Positions 36,197-49,448 of a DNA stretch of 64,000 nt are shown here, one piece after another (the first letter of the stretch is position 1; each line of letters opens with the position of its first letter). The position numbers and the translations under genes were made by a program. The stretch covers positions 23,152,452 to 23,216,451 of the forward strand of contig JAPTYO010000002.1 of NCBI GenBank assembly GCA_036873135.1, in the 5' to 3' direction. The notes beneath the pieces were generated by a model. It was not told where the DNA came from, made no database searches, and saw only the letters and a list, made by a program, of their open reading frames with translations. Origin of the DNA: Clarkia xantiana subsp. parviflora. Its lineage: Eukaryota > Streptophyta > Magnoliopsida > Myrtales > Onagraceae.

Positions 36197-39100
36197 CTAG
36201 AATTCTGCAGAACCTGGTGTTCGTGGAAACGGTATCGCGTCTCTTATATTATCTATCCCTGTCGCAAACTGCACAAGCCTCTCAAACCCCAATCCAAATC
36301 CCGCATGAGGAACTGTCAACCAAAAAGAAAAATACCCAGACCAGTTACTAACATATGAACCTTCATCATTCATGAATAGAAAACATGGTTGATGGAAAGG
36401 TGGCACTGACCCGAACCATAACGACGCAAGTCAAGATACCACCAATAGCTCTCTTTGTTTAGGTTCAACCCATCTAGACGAGCTTCCAGATAATCGAGTC
36501 GTTCTTCTCTTTGGCTTCCACCTATTAGCTCACCCACCTTTATATTTTCACATTATCATGCAGATTATGAGACAAATCATAAATAACAAAATGTTGGCAG
36601 AATGTGAAGTGCAATATCTACCCGAGGAACCAACATATCCATTGCTGCCACTGTCTTCCCATCATCATTTTCCCTCATATAGAAAGCTTTGATTTCCTAA
36701 TAAAAAGGTCAGCCACAGGAACTTAGAGAGAGAGTTTTCATTACAATATACAGGATCTAATTTGAATTATTATTAGAAGGAGGAGGATGAGAAGTGTTGT
36801 ACATGCCTTTGGATAGTCTCTGATGATAACAGGGCAGCCAGCAAAGGCCTCTTCTGTAATGTAACGCTCGTGCTCACTCTGCAAATCGCATCCCCATTTC
36901 ACCTTTAAAAAAAGAACGAAGTTATCATTTAATTAGTTCATTCTGCTAAATTTTAAAGGGAACTGAGAAAAATAGAATTTTTGGAGGAAATAACAGAGAT
37001 AGAACAAATCACCGGGAATTCAAATTTCTTCTTTGATTTAAGAAGAAGTTCAACCGCATCAGTATAAGACAACTGCACAAAGTCTTTGTTGACAACATCC
37101 TGTCAAGTGGAAAATCAGTGGGATTTCGATATGTTGAGGAATACAGTGTGGGGATGCATTAAGGCAAAGAGATCATACACTTAATCGGTCAATTATTCCT
37201 TTCTCAATCCAAGTATTGAAAAAATCCATATCTTCCTTGCAATTTTCAAGAATATATTTCACCTTCAACATGGAAAATGATAATTAGCAGTTAAATAGCC
37301 AAACAGGTACGTACTTTCAAAGAAAAATTAGAATTTTCCAAGGAAAAAGAGACTATGTAACTAATAAGATGTGAAAGGTAACATACTACATACTGGAGAT
37401 ATGCAGCCGCACAAGCCATGTCATCATCAAGATCTGCAAAAGCAAGTTCCGGCTCAATCATCTAAAAATGAAAAAAGAATACACTCATCAGAATGGTATT
37501 CCAACGTTTAATCAATTAGCAATAAAGCAATGACAAAATCAAAGAGATCTTTACCCAGAACTCAGCCAAGTGCCTTGACGTATTAGAATTTTCCGCACGA
37601 AAGGTGGGACCAAATGTGTATATCTGAAAGCAAAAATTATTAATATAAAAGAATGTGATCAACTTGAATTGAGTAAAAAACCAGTTAAATATAACAACTT
37701 ACATCAGAAAGAGCAGTAGCATAGGTTTCCCCGTTGAGTTGGCCAGAGACTGTCAAGAATGCTGGCTTCCCGAAGAAATCCTAACACCAAAATAAGGAAA
37801 ACAATATTTTCAAAAAGTAAAGATCAGATGGTGTCCAAACTGTATTTTTACTTCAGCCAAATTTCAAGGATTTATTAATCAATTACCAAGATAAACACAC
37901 ATTAAGCATATATACCACTGGAAAATATTTGGTGGTCATTACCAGCGCTCACTAGTTTTGTTTTAGAATATATTTAATTATTTGGATAGCAAAAAGCGCG
38001 CGTCATAAGCAAGAACAGAAATTTCTAGGTTGATAAAATTCAACATACAGAGATAATCATCAAATAACAACTTACTTGTAATAAAGAGACAACTAACCAA
38101 AGTTGTACACTTCATTACAGCATAATTTATATTGTACAGTTTACTTTTAGGAGGTGATATGAACGAATCGTGGAATAATAGCAACTGAAGGAGATAAAAA
38201 AAGAAACCCCATACTTACTTGTGACCAATCAACCAACCCATCTTCCGTCTTAGGAATGGCAGCAACAGATGATTTTGCAGCCTCTAGAGAGGTAGGGATC
38301 TGTGAACTTAGAGTATGTTATTAAGTGCATTGAAGCGATATAATTACAACTCCAGAAAATGGGCTAAAGCTCAAACCCATAGATGGTGATGGCATTTTTT
38401 TTTATGAAAGCACATAGTGATGTAAACAAGTATACAATTATGAAAATAGATATTAACTTGAAGCTATTATGGTAACAGCGTAAAATTTAGTAGAACTGAA
38501 ACTTTAACATTGCAATAAGAGTGGCGGGTGGTTTTCTACTGTACAGCAGAACATACCAAAGTAGTCACGCAGAACTGCTCTCCTGCTCCTTCGCAGTCAG
38601 AAGCTGTAATGATGGGACTTGAGACCCAAACAAATCCGTTTTCTTGGAAAAACTTGTGAGTAGCAAAGGCTAGTGCATTCCGCACACGAGCAACCTAGAT
38701 TACACCACCACAGCAAGCAGAAGAAAATAAACAGCTTATAAGGAGCACAAACAAACAGCTATGGAAATGGACAGAGAGTCAAGAACAAGTTCTAAAAAAA
38801 ACATGAAGTTCATATAACATGAGGTAACTGTGACTAGTTACGGTTGGGTTAGTAAATGATAAGGACTAGTAAACCAATGAATTTAAAAGAAAAAACACAC
38901 CGCTCCGAATGTGTTTGTTCTAGGTCGGAGATGAGCCTTGGTTCTTAGAAACTCTCGGCTAACTCTCTTCTTTTGAATTGGAAAGGAAGGATCACTTTTG
39001 CCAAGCTGCAAGAAGAGAAACATTGACAGATGAGAGGTATAACCAGAGGCAGAAACAGTACAAATCGGATTTAATCATGTTGTTAATCAATCAGAGACAA

Positions 39101-40356
39101 GCTACAGAAAGCATCATACCAGTACAACTTTTGTGAGCTTCAACTCAATCTTCTGCTTTGTTCCTTGACTTGCAACAACAGTCCCTTGTACCCATAATGA
39201 TGCACCAGTTGAAATAGACCCAGATTCAATCTATTTTTCAGTTTGAACAATACTTTAACACATAAATCAAGAAGATTGAGAAGGAACTAAAGATAAGCAG
39301 ATAGGACTTTTCTTTTAACGCTGATGAAAGCTAGTTGATGAAATGAACGAAAAATTAAGAATCATGGATAGTGGTCAATTGCTAAAAAAACAACATAATC
39401 CCTTGAAAATTACCTGATCATAACCTTCAGCACCAGAGTCCACTACGCATTGGATATTCGAGAGACATGATCCATCATTGATCTAAAACCCATAAGCATA
39501 ATAAAGAAAACAATTAATACCTTATATATATGTAAAGACCAGCAACGCATATCCATTATATATATAATATAATATATATGTAAAGTCGGGCAAAAGGACA
39601 CTTAAATCAAGTAGTCTACACAGTTCAACAGAAATGTCATTGGTCTATACATATAAATTTATGGTTATTAATGAATCAATTACCGACTAAAGAAATTGAA
39701 ATTAGCTAAATGGAAAATAGCTACCCTCTAACTTCTACTTTCCCTATCCAACTAGATAGTAGGCTTCACTTCACCTAGATTAAGAAGTTCAAATTCTAAG
39801 TTCACCGAAGTGTCTTGATTATCCATTCTCATGCACCAGCGACCAGACTGATCCTAAATAGTTCATCTAGAAGTTCTAAGCAATTGATTATAAAGCTAAA
39901 ATATCAATGCCAAAGTATTTCTGAGCATTCCATTTAGTACATCATCAATAAACCGGAACGTGGAGCTTGGTAATAATTACTTACCTCCACAAACGTAACA
40001 CTGCTCTGTACACGGAGGGTGCGGACCCACCCCATGACGGAAAGAGTCTGCCCTACCCGATCCAAGCCTTCGTCCGGTCCACCCTTAACCTCTGAAATCT
40101 TCAGCCTCTTCCGAAATTCACCTACCTTGTCCCTAACATTCTCCAAAACCTCTGTATTTTTCCTTTCGACGGCTTCACCGGCCTGAAAAGCGGCAGAAAT
40201 CACGGTACATGGGTGTCTCCGGCGGGGTAGAACCGGTGGAAAAGCTGGATGCCTCGGCAATTGCGTGCACTTTTTTGATTGGGAGGAGAGTAATCGGAGA
40301 GCAGAGTATGATCGCAGCCGGAGAGAAGAAGCTGCCGGAGCTAAGGCAGCCGCCAT
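36197..40356 (-). CDS. Asparaginyl-tRNA synthetase, chloroplast/mitochondrial, 15 exons
   Basis: Minus-strand exons: 40356-39985, 39482-39414, 39230-39120, 39005-38901, 38694-38557, 38299-38219, 37780-37703, 37623-37555, 37461-37387, 37262-37179, 37099-37013, 36902-36807, 36696-36622, 36537-36411 and 36312-36197. They total 1683 nt (560 aa). It charges organellar tRNA-Asn. Residues 1 to about 60 are Ala/Ser/Arg-rich, a dual-targeting-type presequence. The OB-fold anticodon-binding domain spans about 100-185 and the class II core follows: motif 2 [11 protein letters not shown] (326-336) and motif 3 GFGLGFERL (527-535). All introns are GT-AG except the one after exon 12, which starts GC (CCAAAG|GCATGT). 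An upstream in-frame GTG (40362) is not used, and the first ATG is at 40356. Orthologue of Arabidopsis NS1/OVA8 by family recognition. Confidence 0.95.
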
Positions 40357-41611
40357 TGTCACTGCAGGTGGAAGAGACTGAGGTGGTTTTGTCTGGCCAC
40401 CAGCGGATGAACTTGATAGCGGAAGTAGCGGTGGGAGTATTTGTGATGTTTGCCGTTGGGCAATGACAACGATATTCTCAAAATGTAGGGATGTATTTGA
40501 AAGTTAATTCAAATTTTCTTTTCTTTAAAAAAAGGGCTAATAATAGGATTAAACTATGGAACGACCGCTGCTTCATGCGGCCTAATTTCCACCAATTAGA
40601 GACTTGTATTTAATGACAAACTTGTAAATAACCAAAAAAGTGAAAAAAAAATACGGTTTAGTGGTTTTTGTCACATCATGTCACATCACTTAAGTGAATT
40701 AGACCACGGTTCGAAGATTTATCTAGACCGGATGTGAAGTTTTAAGTGACGTTTGAACTTGCCGTTTACTATACGTTCCGTTTTGGGTCTGTAGTCAGTC
40801 CAGTTTGACGGAGCTTCAGACAGGGACGGAGCTATATAAGGTCCAGAAGGGGCAATTGCCCCTCCTGAACTCCATGGATGCTCAAATAGATACTTATAAG
40901 TTTTTTTTATAAAAATTGACTTGCTTAAGTTTGCCCCCTCTGAAAATATGTGATAATGTAAGAGATTACTTGCTTGCCCTTATGGTCAGATTTTGAACTG
41001 CAATGAAGAAAACAAAAATGTTATTTTTGTTCTTCTGTCATTGATGTTCTTCTCGTGGTTGAAGAGAGCACTTTCAATGGGCAAATTTGCTGGAAAATTC
41101 TTATATCCCGCTGCGGAATGGTCACGCCTACTAAAAATAGTAATTTAAAACAAAAAAGGAAAGTTTGTTATAATAACTTAGAAAATAATTTAATTATTTA
41201 AACTTGTAACCTATCAAGAAGGTTATTTAAGACAAAATAATAAAATGTCTTAAAAAATAAAAATTATATTTAATTTGCTTTTTAAATATAAATTACATTA
41301 TTTTTTATATTATAAGTTATATTACACATGTTAGTTTTCGCAAAATTATAAACTACACCCGAGTTTATATTATAAATAATATTACTACATATAGTAATTT
41401 TTTAAATCAAACCATGACTAATTAATACAAAATTACATTTGCATATAATTTTTATATTTGTGAGAATATTTATATTAAAATTTTAATTTAATATTATATT
41501 TACATTACTTTGACAAAATATTTATATAGAGTCTTTATAATATATACAACTTAACAAAAGTTTATATATAACATAATATATCTAACTAGCATAATATATA
41601 TATTCAATTCA

Positions 41612-41841
41612 AACTGAGTTCGAACTCGATCTAAGATACACAATTTTATGATTTAATTGAACAATTTAAAGTTGGCGAGTCAAGTCGAGCCGAGAATGAG
41701 CTCGTCGAGTATGACACCTAGTCAAGCTCGAGTTTGAAAAATTTATGTTCGGTCGAGTTCGAGGTCGAGCTCGAGTACAACGAGTCTAGTCGAGTCGAGC
41801 TTGCCAGATACTCAGCTCGACTCGACTCGTTTACAGCCCTA
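41612..41841. mobile_element. Partial hAT MITE (GTTTACAGCCCT end)
   Basis: It is rich in CGAGTCGAGC-like words and ends GACTCGTTTACAGCCCT. This is the same family and orientation as the complete copy just to the right, with the left end missing. Confidence 0.65.
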
Positions 41842-41908
41842 CACGTTACAATGATTAATGTGTTAACACTCGATTTTTAATTGAGTTGTAAAATTTGAAT
41901 GCGTTAAG

Positions 41909-42331
41909 TATGAGGTGTAAACGAGTCAAGCTACTCGTGAGCTGCTCGAGATCGGCTCAGTCGATATTCGAATTCGACTCGCTAAATTCCGAGTTTAGTC
42001 GAGCTTTTTCTAAAGCTGAGTTGAGTTCGAGTTCATTGGTACTCGACTCGAGAGGCTCGCGAGCCTAATCGAGCTTTTTTCTTTTTCCTATTTAAGTCGA
42101 GTTCGAACTCGAGTCAAAAGCCTAATCGAGTCGAGTTCGAGCTCGAGCTAAAATACACCATTTATTAATTAATTTTTTTTTAAAACTTTATCGAGTCGAG
42201 CTCGAACTCGTCGAGTATGACACCGAGTCGAGCTCGAGCTCAAAATATTAAGGCTCGGTCGAGTTCGAGCTCGAGTAAAATGAGTCGTGTCGAGCTTGTC
42301 AGATACTCGGCTCGACTCGTTTACAGCCCTA
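41909..42331. mobile_element. hAT MITE, about 423 bp
   Basis: Ends GGTGTAAACGAGTC (left) and GACTCGTTTACAGCCCTAG (right) are inverted repeats. The flanks GCGTTAAG (41901-41908) and GCGTTAAA (42332-42339) form an 8-bp duplication with one mismatch. The inside is CGAG/CTCG reiteration. Confidence 0.78.
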
Positions 42332-42339
42332 GCGTTAAA

Positions 42340-43137
42340 AACATAATTTTAGCATGTACATTTTTAAAAAAATAATAGAACTTAGGCACGTGTGACTTGT
42401 TAGACAGTTGTGAGCAGAATACATTATAATAAATATATCAATATGGGTCTTGAATCGAAACTCGTAAAATAACGAATGCAACACAACTGACCGTGAATCA
42501 TTTGGTCTTATAAAACGAAAGTTATGAACATTTGAAGCTAAAAGTGAAAAAAAAAAATTATATAAAAAACCTGCAACCTGTAGAATAAGTAATTATACAT
42601 TTTTTTATTTAATTTTATTAATTTAAGACACATATAACCGCTTTCTGACCTTACTATTTATGGAAAGCGGGACAATTCCGCTGCGTGACCGAAGCGAGGT
42701 CCCAAATTTGCTAGGACATTTGCTTAGTTGGAGGTGAGAGGTTAGGACAAAATTTGTCTTCACCACTAATTGTCCTTCCACATTTTTTCCTCTTTCCTCT
42801 AAGTTGTCCTAAGGACATTTGTGTTTCCAAGATAATTACTTAATATATTCATTTTTAATACAAATAAAAACTTACAAAACAAATAATAACATTTATTTTC
42901 AACATATAAGTAGCCGATTTTTAGTCGTTATATTAACTACTTTGGCCAAAGAAAGTTAGTATTTTTTCCGTAAAAAATAAGTTAGTAATTATCTAGAATT
43001 TTCGTTAGAATATTATATTTCTTAAACATATTTGGAAATTTCATAATACTTGTGCTAATTCCGTTTAAGTCTAATATAAGTGATTGGTCAAAAAAATATA
43101 TTATGAGTGATTAATGATGTAGCTTTATTATTTAATA
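42340..43137. other. AT-rich DNA within the hAT element
   Basis: No gene. A moderately GC-rich patch with repeated TTAGGACAAA/AGGACATTT words at 42660-42850 may be another small MITE, but no terminal repeats were established. Confidence 0.4.
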
Positions 43138-43166
43138 CTAGCTACAAATCCCGCGCACCGCGCGGG
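43138..43166 (-). mobile_element. Helitron-type 3' terminus
   Basis: On the minus strand: a hairpin CCCGCGC-GGT-GCGCGGG (43166-43150), 8 nt, then CTAG (43141-43138) followed by T. The element extends to the right, but its TC 5' end was not located with confidence. Confidence 0.78.
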
Positions 43167-43534
43167 AAAAATTGCTAAAAATTAAAAAAATCTTAATTTG
43201 TTGAATATGCAATGTTAATTGGAATTTTTAATATAGTTTTTAGATAAAAATTAATTAATAATAATGAATTTGTTTAATTAAAGTATCTAATACTAATTAT
43301 TATTTAAAATATTTCATAGTAGTGAAATAATCAACATTATATATTATTTTTATAATTGAGTTTAGTTAAAAAATAAAATCGTTGAAATTGGATTTGATAA
43401 ATTAAAATAAATTAAGAATTTTCATAGATGTGATATTTAAAAACTTAACTATTTAAACGTGATAGGCAGGCTAGTAAAAAGGCAATTCATTGTGCTCATT
43501 CTAGACCCTTACCCTACAGACAAAGACTTGGTAA

Positions 43535-44290
43535 TAGGGCTGTCAAATTTACCCGTGACCCGCAAACGACCCGTTCACGGGTCGGGTCCGGGTGACCCCA
43601 AACACGCCAACGGGTCATTTACGGGTCAACCCGTTAATGACCCGTTGAGGCCGGGCCGGGTACGGGTTTAGGGCAATGACCCGTACCCGGCCCGTGACCC
43701 GTGTAAATTTCGTTTTTTTTTTTTTTTTTTTTAAATTCTAGGGTTTAGGGCAGTCGAGGCGCAGAGCGGCACAGACAGACATATAATTCACAGAAGAAGA
43801 AGTCCAGACTGTCTGGAGTATATGGCCGCTGCCGCCTCACCTCACCTGTCTGGACAGAAGAAGAAGTCCAGACACTCAAGACTCCCAATATTGGCATGTT
43901 CAATTGTCCAATATTTGAGGGATGAAAAGGACGATTCACTCAACTGTAGTATAATATCTATTTAATCTTGGTGCAGCCAAACTTACTACGACGGTAATAT
44001 TTGAAATTCTCACTTGTCGATTAGTTACCCGTTTTCATTGGACGGTAATAATGGCAATAGTATATATTAGGCATGTTCAGTTGTCACCATTTTGGTTCAT
44101 TTTGGTTCAGTTGTCACCATGTTCGACCCGGGTCACGGGTCAAACCCGGGTCAACCCGTGACCCGTGACCCCGGGTACGGGTCTGCGACCCCTGACCCGT
44201 GGTGACCCCCGGGTCAATCACGGGTCGGATGGTCGGTGACCCGCGGGTCACGGGTCACGGGTCACGGGTTGTGACCCGTTGACAGGCCTG
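43535..44290. mobile_element. hAT MITE, 756 bp, 8-bp TSD
   Basis: Begins TAGGGCTGTCAA and ends TTGACAGGCCTG (inverse CAGGCCTGTCAA). The exact 8-bp duplication CTTGGTAA is at 43527-43534 and 44291-44298. Subterminal regions are dense reiterations of ACCCGTGACCCG/CGGGTCACGGGT. The middle holds a 17-bp direct duplication of AGAAGAAGTCCAGAC. No coding capacity. Confidence 0.9.
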
Positions 44291-44298
44291 CTTGGTAA

Positions 44299-45442
44299 GC
44301 CAGACACCTTACGATTATCCTCATTCTTGTGAAAGCAGTCTATTTTGGTCAGTCGAATGCGGACTAATCGAATACAATTAAAAGATCAGAGTATTATCAC
44401 AGTATTTATTAGAGTTTATGCAATTATTCTCTATTTTTACAATCTAATCATACATCTGCGCAAAAAAATTCAAATAATCATGTTAATTTTTAATTCTTAT
44501 AACTTATATCGTGAGGTAAGGAGGGAATACATATATTAGATTCCAAACTTTACTAACAAATGTATATAATTATTATCATTATATTACTGTAATTATTGAA
44601 TATATATATACACATATATATGCTAAAAAATTACCATACACGCCCGGTTTCAATGACCAAGAATAACCAAATATATAGAGTAATAACAAATAAAATAAAA
44701 TTATTAAATAATATACCTAAACTTACAATGCGAAAAATAATTCTCTAACACATTAAATTACAAAAAAAATAAAAATAAACACACATAACATATAATTAAA
44801 AAAAAAATTTGTTATTTCTATACAGAAAACTTAACCTTAAAGATATGAAACCATTAAGATAAGTTAAAAATCGACAAATTAGATGACCCTCTCTACTTGC
44901 GTTCCTAATAAAAGACATCTGCAAAAAGCAAGAATGCAATAGTACGTAAGTCTAAAAACTATGTAGAATTGAATGTTAAGATTCATATAGCAATTCCATA
45001 AATAACCGAAGTAACATAATACCTAGCTTGATCTCTAATATTTTATCTCATTTCATTATTTGATGAACAACACCTCTATTTCGATAATGGGGGAAAATCT
45101 ACTACTTCATCAACTCCAAATCTCCGTTAAACCTGAATCAATAACAATATCAAAACTATTTAAACCGTATGTATCAGATGACTTAAACCATGTGAAATAT
45201 ACAAGTTAAAAAAGTATAACAACAGAAAGCAAACTAAATTTTAATGAACTGCTTGAAATAACCTAATTTTAAAAAGTGTATACTAAAATCAATCAAGACC
45301 ATAATCTCACAAAAACTGTCAAAAAGCTAATTGTAGCGGGGGAGATAAACCTTCGGTTAAGACGAAAGACTAAAATGATTCATATTAAGCCAAAATCTTT
45401 GAGTAATATATAATATAATCATCTATGAAATTATTATAAGAA
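44299..45442. other. AT-rich DNA, no gene seen
   Basis: Probably the interior of the Helitron whose 3' terminus lies at 43138. No ORF with a known domain and no confident repeat boundary. Confidence 0.4.
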
Positions 45443-45443
45443 A

Positions 45444-45560
45444 ATGTAATTAATATTAACCATGCGCACCGCGCGAGTACAAATATATTTAACTAAATGT
45501 AAGTTAAAATGTTTGATTTATTCTAACTTTTAAATAAATTTATATATTTAAAAATTGAAA
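45444..45560 (-). repeat. Degenerate Helitron 3' end, copy 1
   Basis: On the plus strand, AACCATGCGCACCGCGCGAG is followed by an AT-rich block (TTTGATTTATTCTAACTTTTAAATAAA) shared with copy 2. The expected CTAG has decayed to TTAA. Confidence 0.55.
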
Positions 45561-45775
45561 TGATAATTTTTATAATTTACCTATTGATTATGAAGCTTAA
45601 CCACGTTATGAGAATAGTTTAACCGTTTTTTTAATTATTTATATAAAAATTTAAACTCTTATAAAGTTAACAATATTATTTGTTAATACCATATTAACCA
45701 TCTATTTATATTATATAATGATGAATAAGATTAATTTAGACTAAGCAATATATGAATTTTAAGAAATAAATTTGT

Positions 45776-45880
45776 CTAGTGATTAGCCATGCGCACCACA
45801 CAAGTAAAAAAAAAAAAAATTAAATTGAATTGAATTTAATTATTTGATTTATTATGACTTTTAAATAAAATTATATATTA
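45776..45880 (-). repeat. Degenerate Helitron 3' end, copy 2
   Basis: CTAG (45776-45779), 8 nt, then CATGCGCACCACACAAG, a decayed hairpin, and the same AT-rich continuation as copy 1. The orientation is minus, like all other Helitron ends in this region. Confidence 0.6.
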
Positions 45881-46112
45881 ACAAATATTAGAAGGTTAAT
45901 AAGTTTTGTGGGAATTTATATTACGACTCACAAAGTCTAATATTACACTTCGAAAGAATGTAAACTATGTTTAAAAAATATTGTATTTGTAATATTTATT
46001 ATCATATATTATCTCCATATATATATTTAGAAACATATAATCCACAAAAAAAATCATATATATATATATATATAAAGAGAAACTAATTTTATTTATTTAT
46101 TTTTTGGGATTA

Positions 46113-46157
<45 letters not shown>

Positions 46158-46268
46158 ATATTTATGTAGGTTTGTATATTGTGATTATTTATATGATATA
46201 TATATATATTATTTATGTAGTTGGTTGTACGAAGTTTTTATATTATTTATTTATGTAGGTTTATATTG

Positions 46269-46320
<52 letters not shown>

Positions 46321-47957
46321 TTTTATATTTAAAATAAAATGCAACTGTGGCGACTGTAGATCGCTTTACAATTGAAATGTATAGATATATCATTTAAATA
46401 AAAATTTAATTAATTATTTATTTATTTATAAAGGGTTTCTTTATTTTAAGTAAAGAACAAAATATGATAAAAAAAATTTCTAAATTTGCAGAATATACTA
46501 TATTATAGATAGTATTATTTTTCAATTTACACAATTTTATCTTGCCATAATTGTTAACTGTTGAAAATATCAAAGTAATAAAAATTAAAAATTGATTGTT
46601 TTGTCTAAAGGAAAATAAAGAAAAGAAAAACTAAAAACATAATTTTACAATTCGTCGAACTTAATTGCAAAGACCATTGATCAATCTCATCATCCTCTAA
46701 AGTTGATTGGATCCATTAATCTGTCTAGCGGTGAGAAATTCACTGAATCACAAAGAATCATAAACAAATTAAACCAATTCAAAAATTATTAATGAAAGAA
46801 TAATCAATTTTTTTTTTCAAAATCAAGTACCATTAAAACTTTTTTCATGATAAAACAAATTTGGAATTGCTCATAAAATCTGAAGTACTAATCTTCTTAC
46901 TCTACATGATATATATAATTGTACCGTAAATCTTCTTAATCATAGTTTTTTTGTATTATATAAACTGGAGCAAACCTCTTATATATTATGCATATCACAC
47001 TCCACAAGGTACGACTATCATGAAAAGAAATTAACAGAATTATATTATATTTACTTAACCACAGTTAGTAGAAAAGGCCGAAATAGACAACTTCTAATAC
47101 CATATTTTTAGTAGAAACTTCTAATATCAGACATTTTTAGTGTAACAATACCATACTGGAGGATGTCTCTTCTAACTCTCCCACATGCTATTACTTAGCA
47201 TTTAGGCCCATCACCTGCAATCTAAAAAAAAAGTCCCCCCATATTAAACAAATACACATACCCACGTTCTAACACACAAAAAATACAAACATTATTCTCT
47301 TTATTATTTATTCTTTACTATTATACTTACAGACTTGATATATATAATACATGTGTATTCATCTTTAATTATGTATAACCATTAAATCTTGTAGCTATAA
47401 TTCATCAAGCTCTTCATCTCTGCTATACAGAAAGGTACTCCCTACATAGATGTATACCTTCTCGGTCAGGTAATTCCATTGTTTTCTTTAATTTCTTTGT
47501 AGTTTGGTTTTTAACCTATCTGCAGTGAGGGAAAAAAAAATTATATTAGAATAAAAACAATAATAATATTAAAAAAAATAACATAATACTAAGATACTAT
47601 TTTGAAAAAAAAATCTTTTTAGCCGATTAAGTGAGGAAATTGATAGTAAAAAATAACAAAATTATAATGAATAAAGCAGCATAATACTAAAATACTACGA
47701 AGATACACCACCGAAGAAAAATATTCATCACTTTCACCACCATAAATAACATTATAACATGAAACGTGAAAATATAATAATGAAACTAATTACCCGTAAT
47801 AGGATTGCATGTATTACAAAGCTTGAAGCGAAGAAACTCTAGCTTCTTTGATTTTTCCACTCAAATTTAAGCAAGGATGTATATGAGCCAAAAACATGTA
47901 AGAGGATCACATCCACCAATAAAGTTTTAAAAAAAGATTCGGATATATATATATATA
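45881..47957. repeat. AT-rich DNA with (TA)n runs
   Basis: Pure AT repeats lie at about 46117-46154 and 46272-46316, with TTTATGTAGGTTTGTATA units between them. The rest is AT-rich without genes or confident element ends. Confidence 0.75.
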
Positions 47958-48575
47958 CTAGTTGTATACGCGCATGCAAAGCATGCGCATATTTCTTATA
48001 GAAAGTATACTCTACTTTAAATTTGTGTTCATATATAATGAAAGGACCAACTTTACAAATCATTTCAGTTAACTCTGTATCCTAAACCTAAACCATACAA
48101 AGGTTGAATACAACCCACCATCCATCAATCAAAATCCAACCCTTCTGGAATGGATTCTCCCTAATGATTGGAAGAACAATCCTAAACCGACAGAAAATAT
48201 AGGAATTAACAGGATTTATGGAGAACCAGACCACCCATGTTGACCACCTATGGTGATTCAAAATTCAAATGATCATTTCAGTTAGGTGCAATGATCATCT
48301 CATTATGTTGGTAACTAATTCATCAATCACCAACCGATTCCACAAAAATAATTCAGTTTCAAATCAAGGAAGCCATTTACTGAACATAAATAAACTACAT
48401 GGTGAAGTTTATCTTTTAACTGAATCTATACAATTCACTTTCACTTTCCCCAATAGGTGGAGCAATTATCTCATGGCACCGGGGTAAATGAACAGTTTAC
48501 CCCTTTGTGTCACAGATGATGTGGGCTCCATGCCACAGGGTCCACATTCTTGTGAAGCAACGATGTATACTGTAG

Positions 48576-48726
48576 CTATACATCTGAGGTAAAGTTGTCC
48601 CTAGAATCCCACGGAGTCAGACTCGGAGGTTGTACCATTGTAGTGAAATTGAAACCTGACTTCTCATTCATGTAAACAACTCTGGAAGGAACTGAAGCGC
48701 TTGAGGGAGATACAATCTTGTTATAC
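48576..48726 (-). pseudogene. Coding-like last exon of an unrecognised gene, inside the Helitron
   Basis: The acceptor TTAATCAG|GTATAAC is at 48727/48726. The frame starting at the second exon base encodes 49 residues (from YNKIVSPSSASVPSR to SRDNFTSDV) and ends TAG at 48578-48576. The codon use and composition look like real protein, and GC is higher than its surroundings. A second frame is open for 18 codons. I do not recognise the protein. Its place inside Helitron ends on the same strand suggests a captured gene end. Confidence 0.5.
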
Positions 48727-49366
48727 CTGATTAAGTAAATACATGTTTATGCATCAGCCAATTTGAATTGTATTCAATAATTACAACCTATAAGTAGGCA
48801 GCTAATGAAAAGAAGGGGAAAAACTAAAAAGTGACTCAATACCTCTAATTTGAGATCCACCACAAAGATTCTTCAGTAGAGTATTAATTTAATTTGGCTT
48901 CATGGATTTTTGTAATACAGAAGAACCTCAAAAGGATATTTTTTGTTAGTTATCTTACCATATTTTGATGCTCCAAGAGCTATCTTCGTTAAATTCTACA
49001 ATAACTATATCACAGTAAAACTTAAAAAATAAGAATAAAAATCAATAAATTTTAAGATGAGTGATTAAAGATGCTTTCAAGGTAGTAAAAAATAAATTAT
49101 AAATTGATTACATAATTAATTAAACAACTAACCAGACACCAAATGATCCTAATGAAGAGTGGGGATATATGAGGACACCTTACCCATAGATCTAGGAATT
49201 CTAGGGTCTGATTTTGAATGCATATTAGATAATTCTGATTGAACGTTAATCACTAAAAAGAGTTTATGGGAATAGTCTACATAGTGACGCAAAGAATGGA
49301 GTCTCTGAGCATTCTATTAAAGTATGGTAAGACTGAAAAGTTCAACTATATAAAAGTGTCACTTAC

Positions 49367-49448
49367 CTAGCTAAGACAGTTGGACAAGTTCATAGGTGAT
49401 GAAGAACAACATGGATGGGCAAATTCATATGATGCTATACATCTCCAA
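49367..49448 (-). other. Exon-like segment within the Helitron
   Basis: 82 bp between a good acceptor (TTTCTTGCCACAG, 49461-49449) and a consensus donor (GTAAGT at 49366-49361). All three frames contain a stop codon, so it is untranslated or decayed. Confidence 0.4.
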
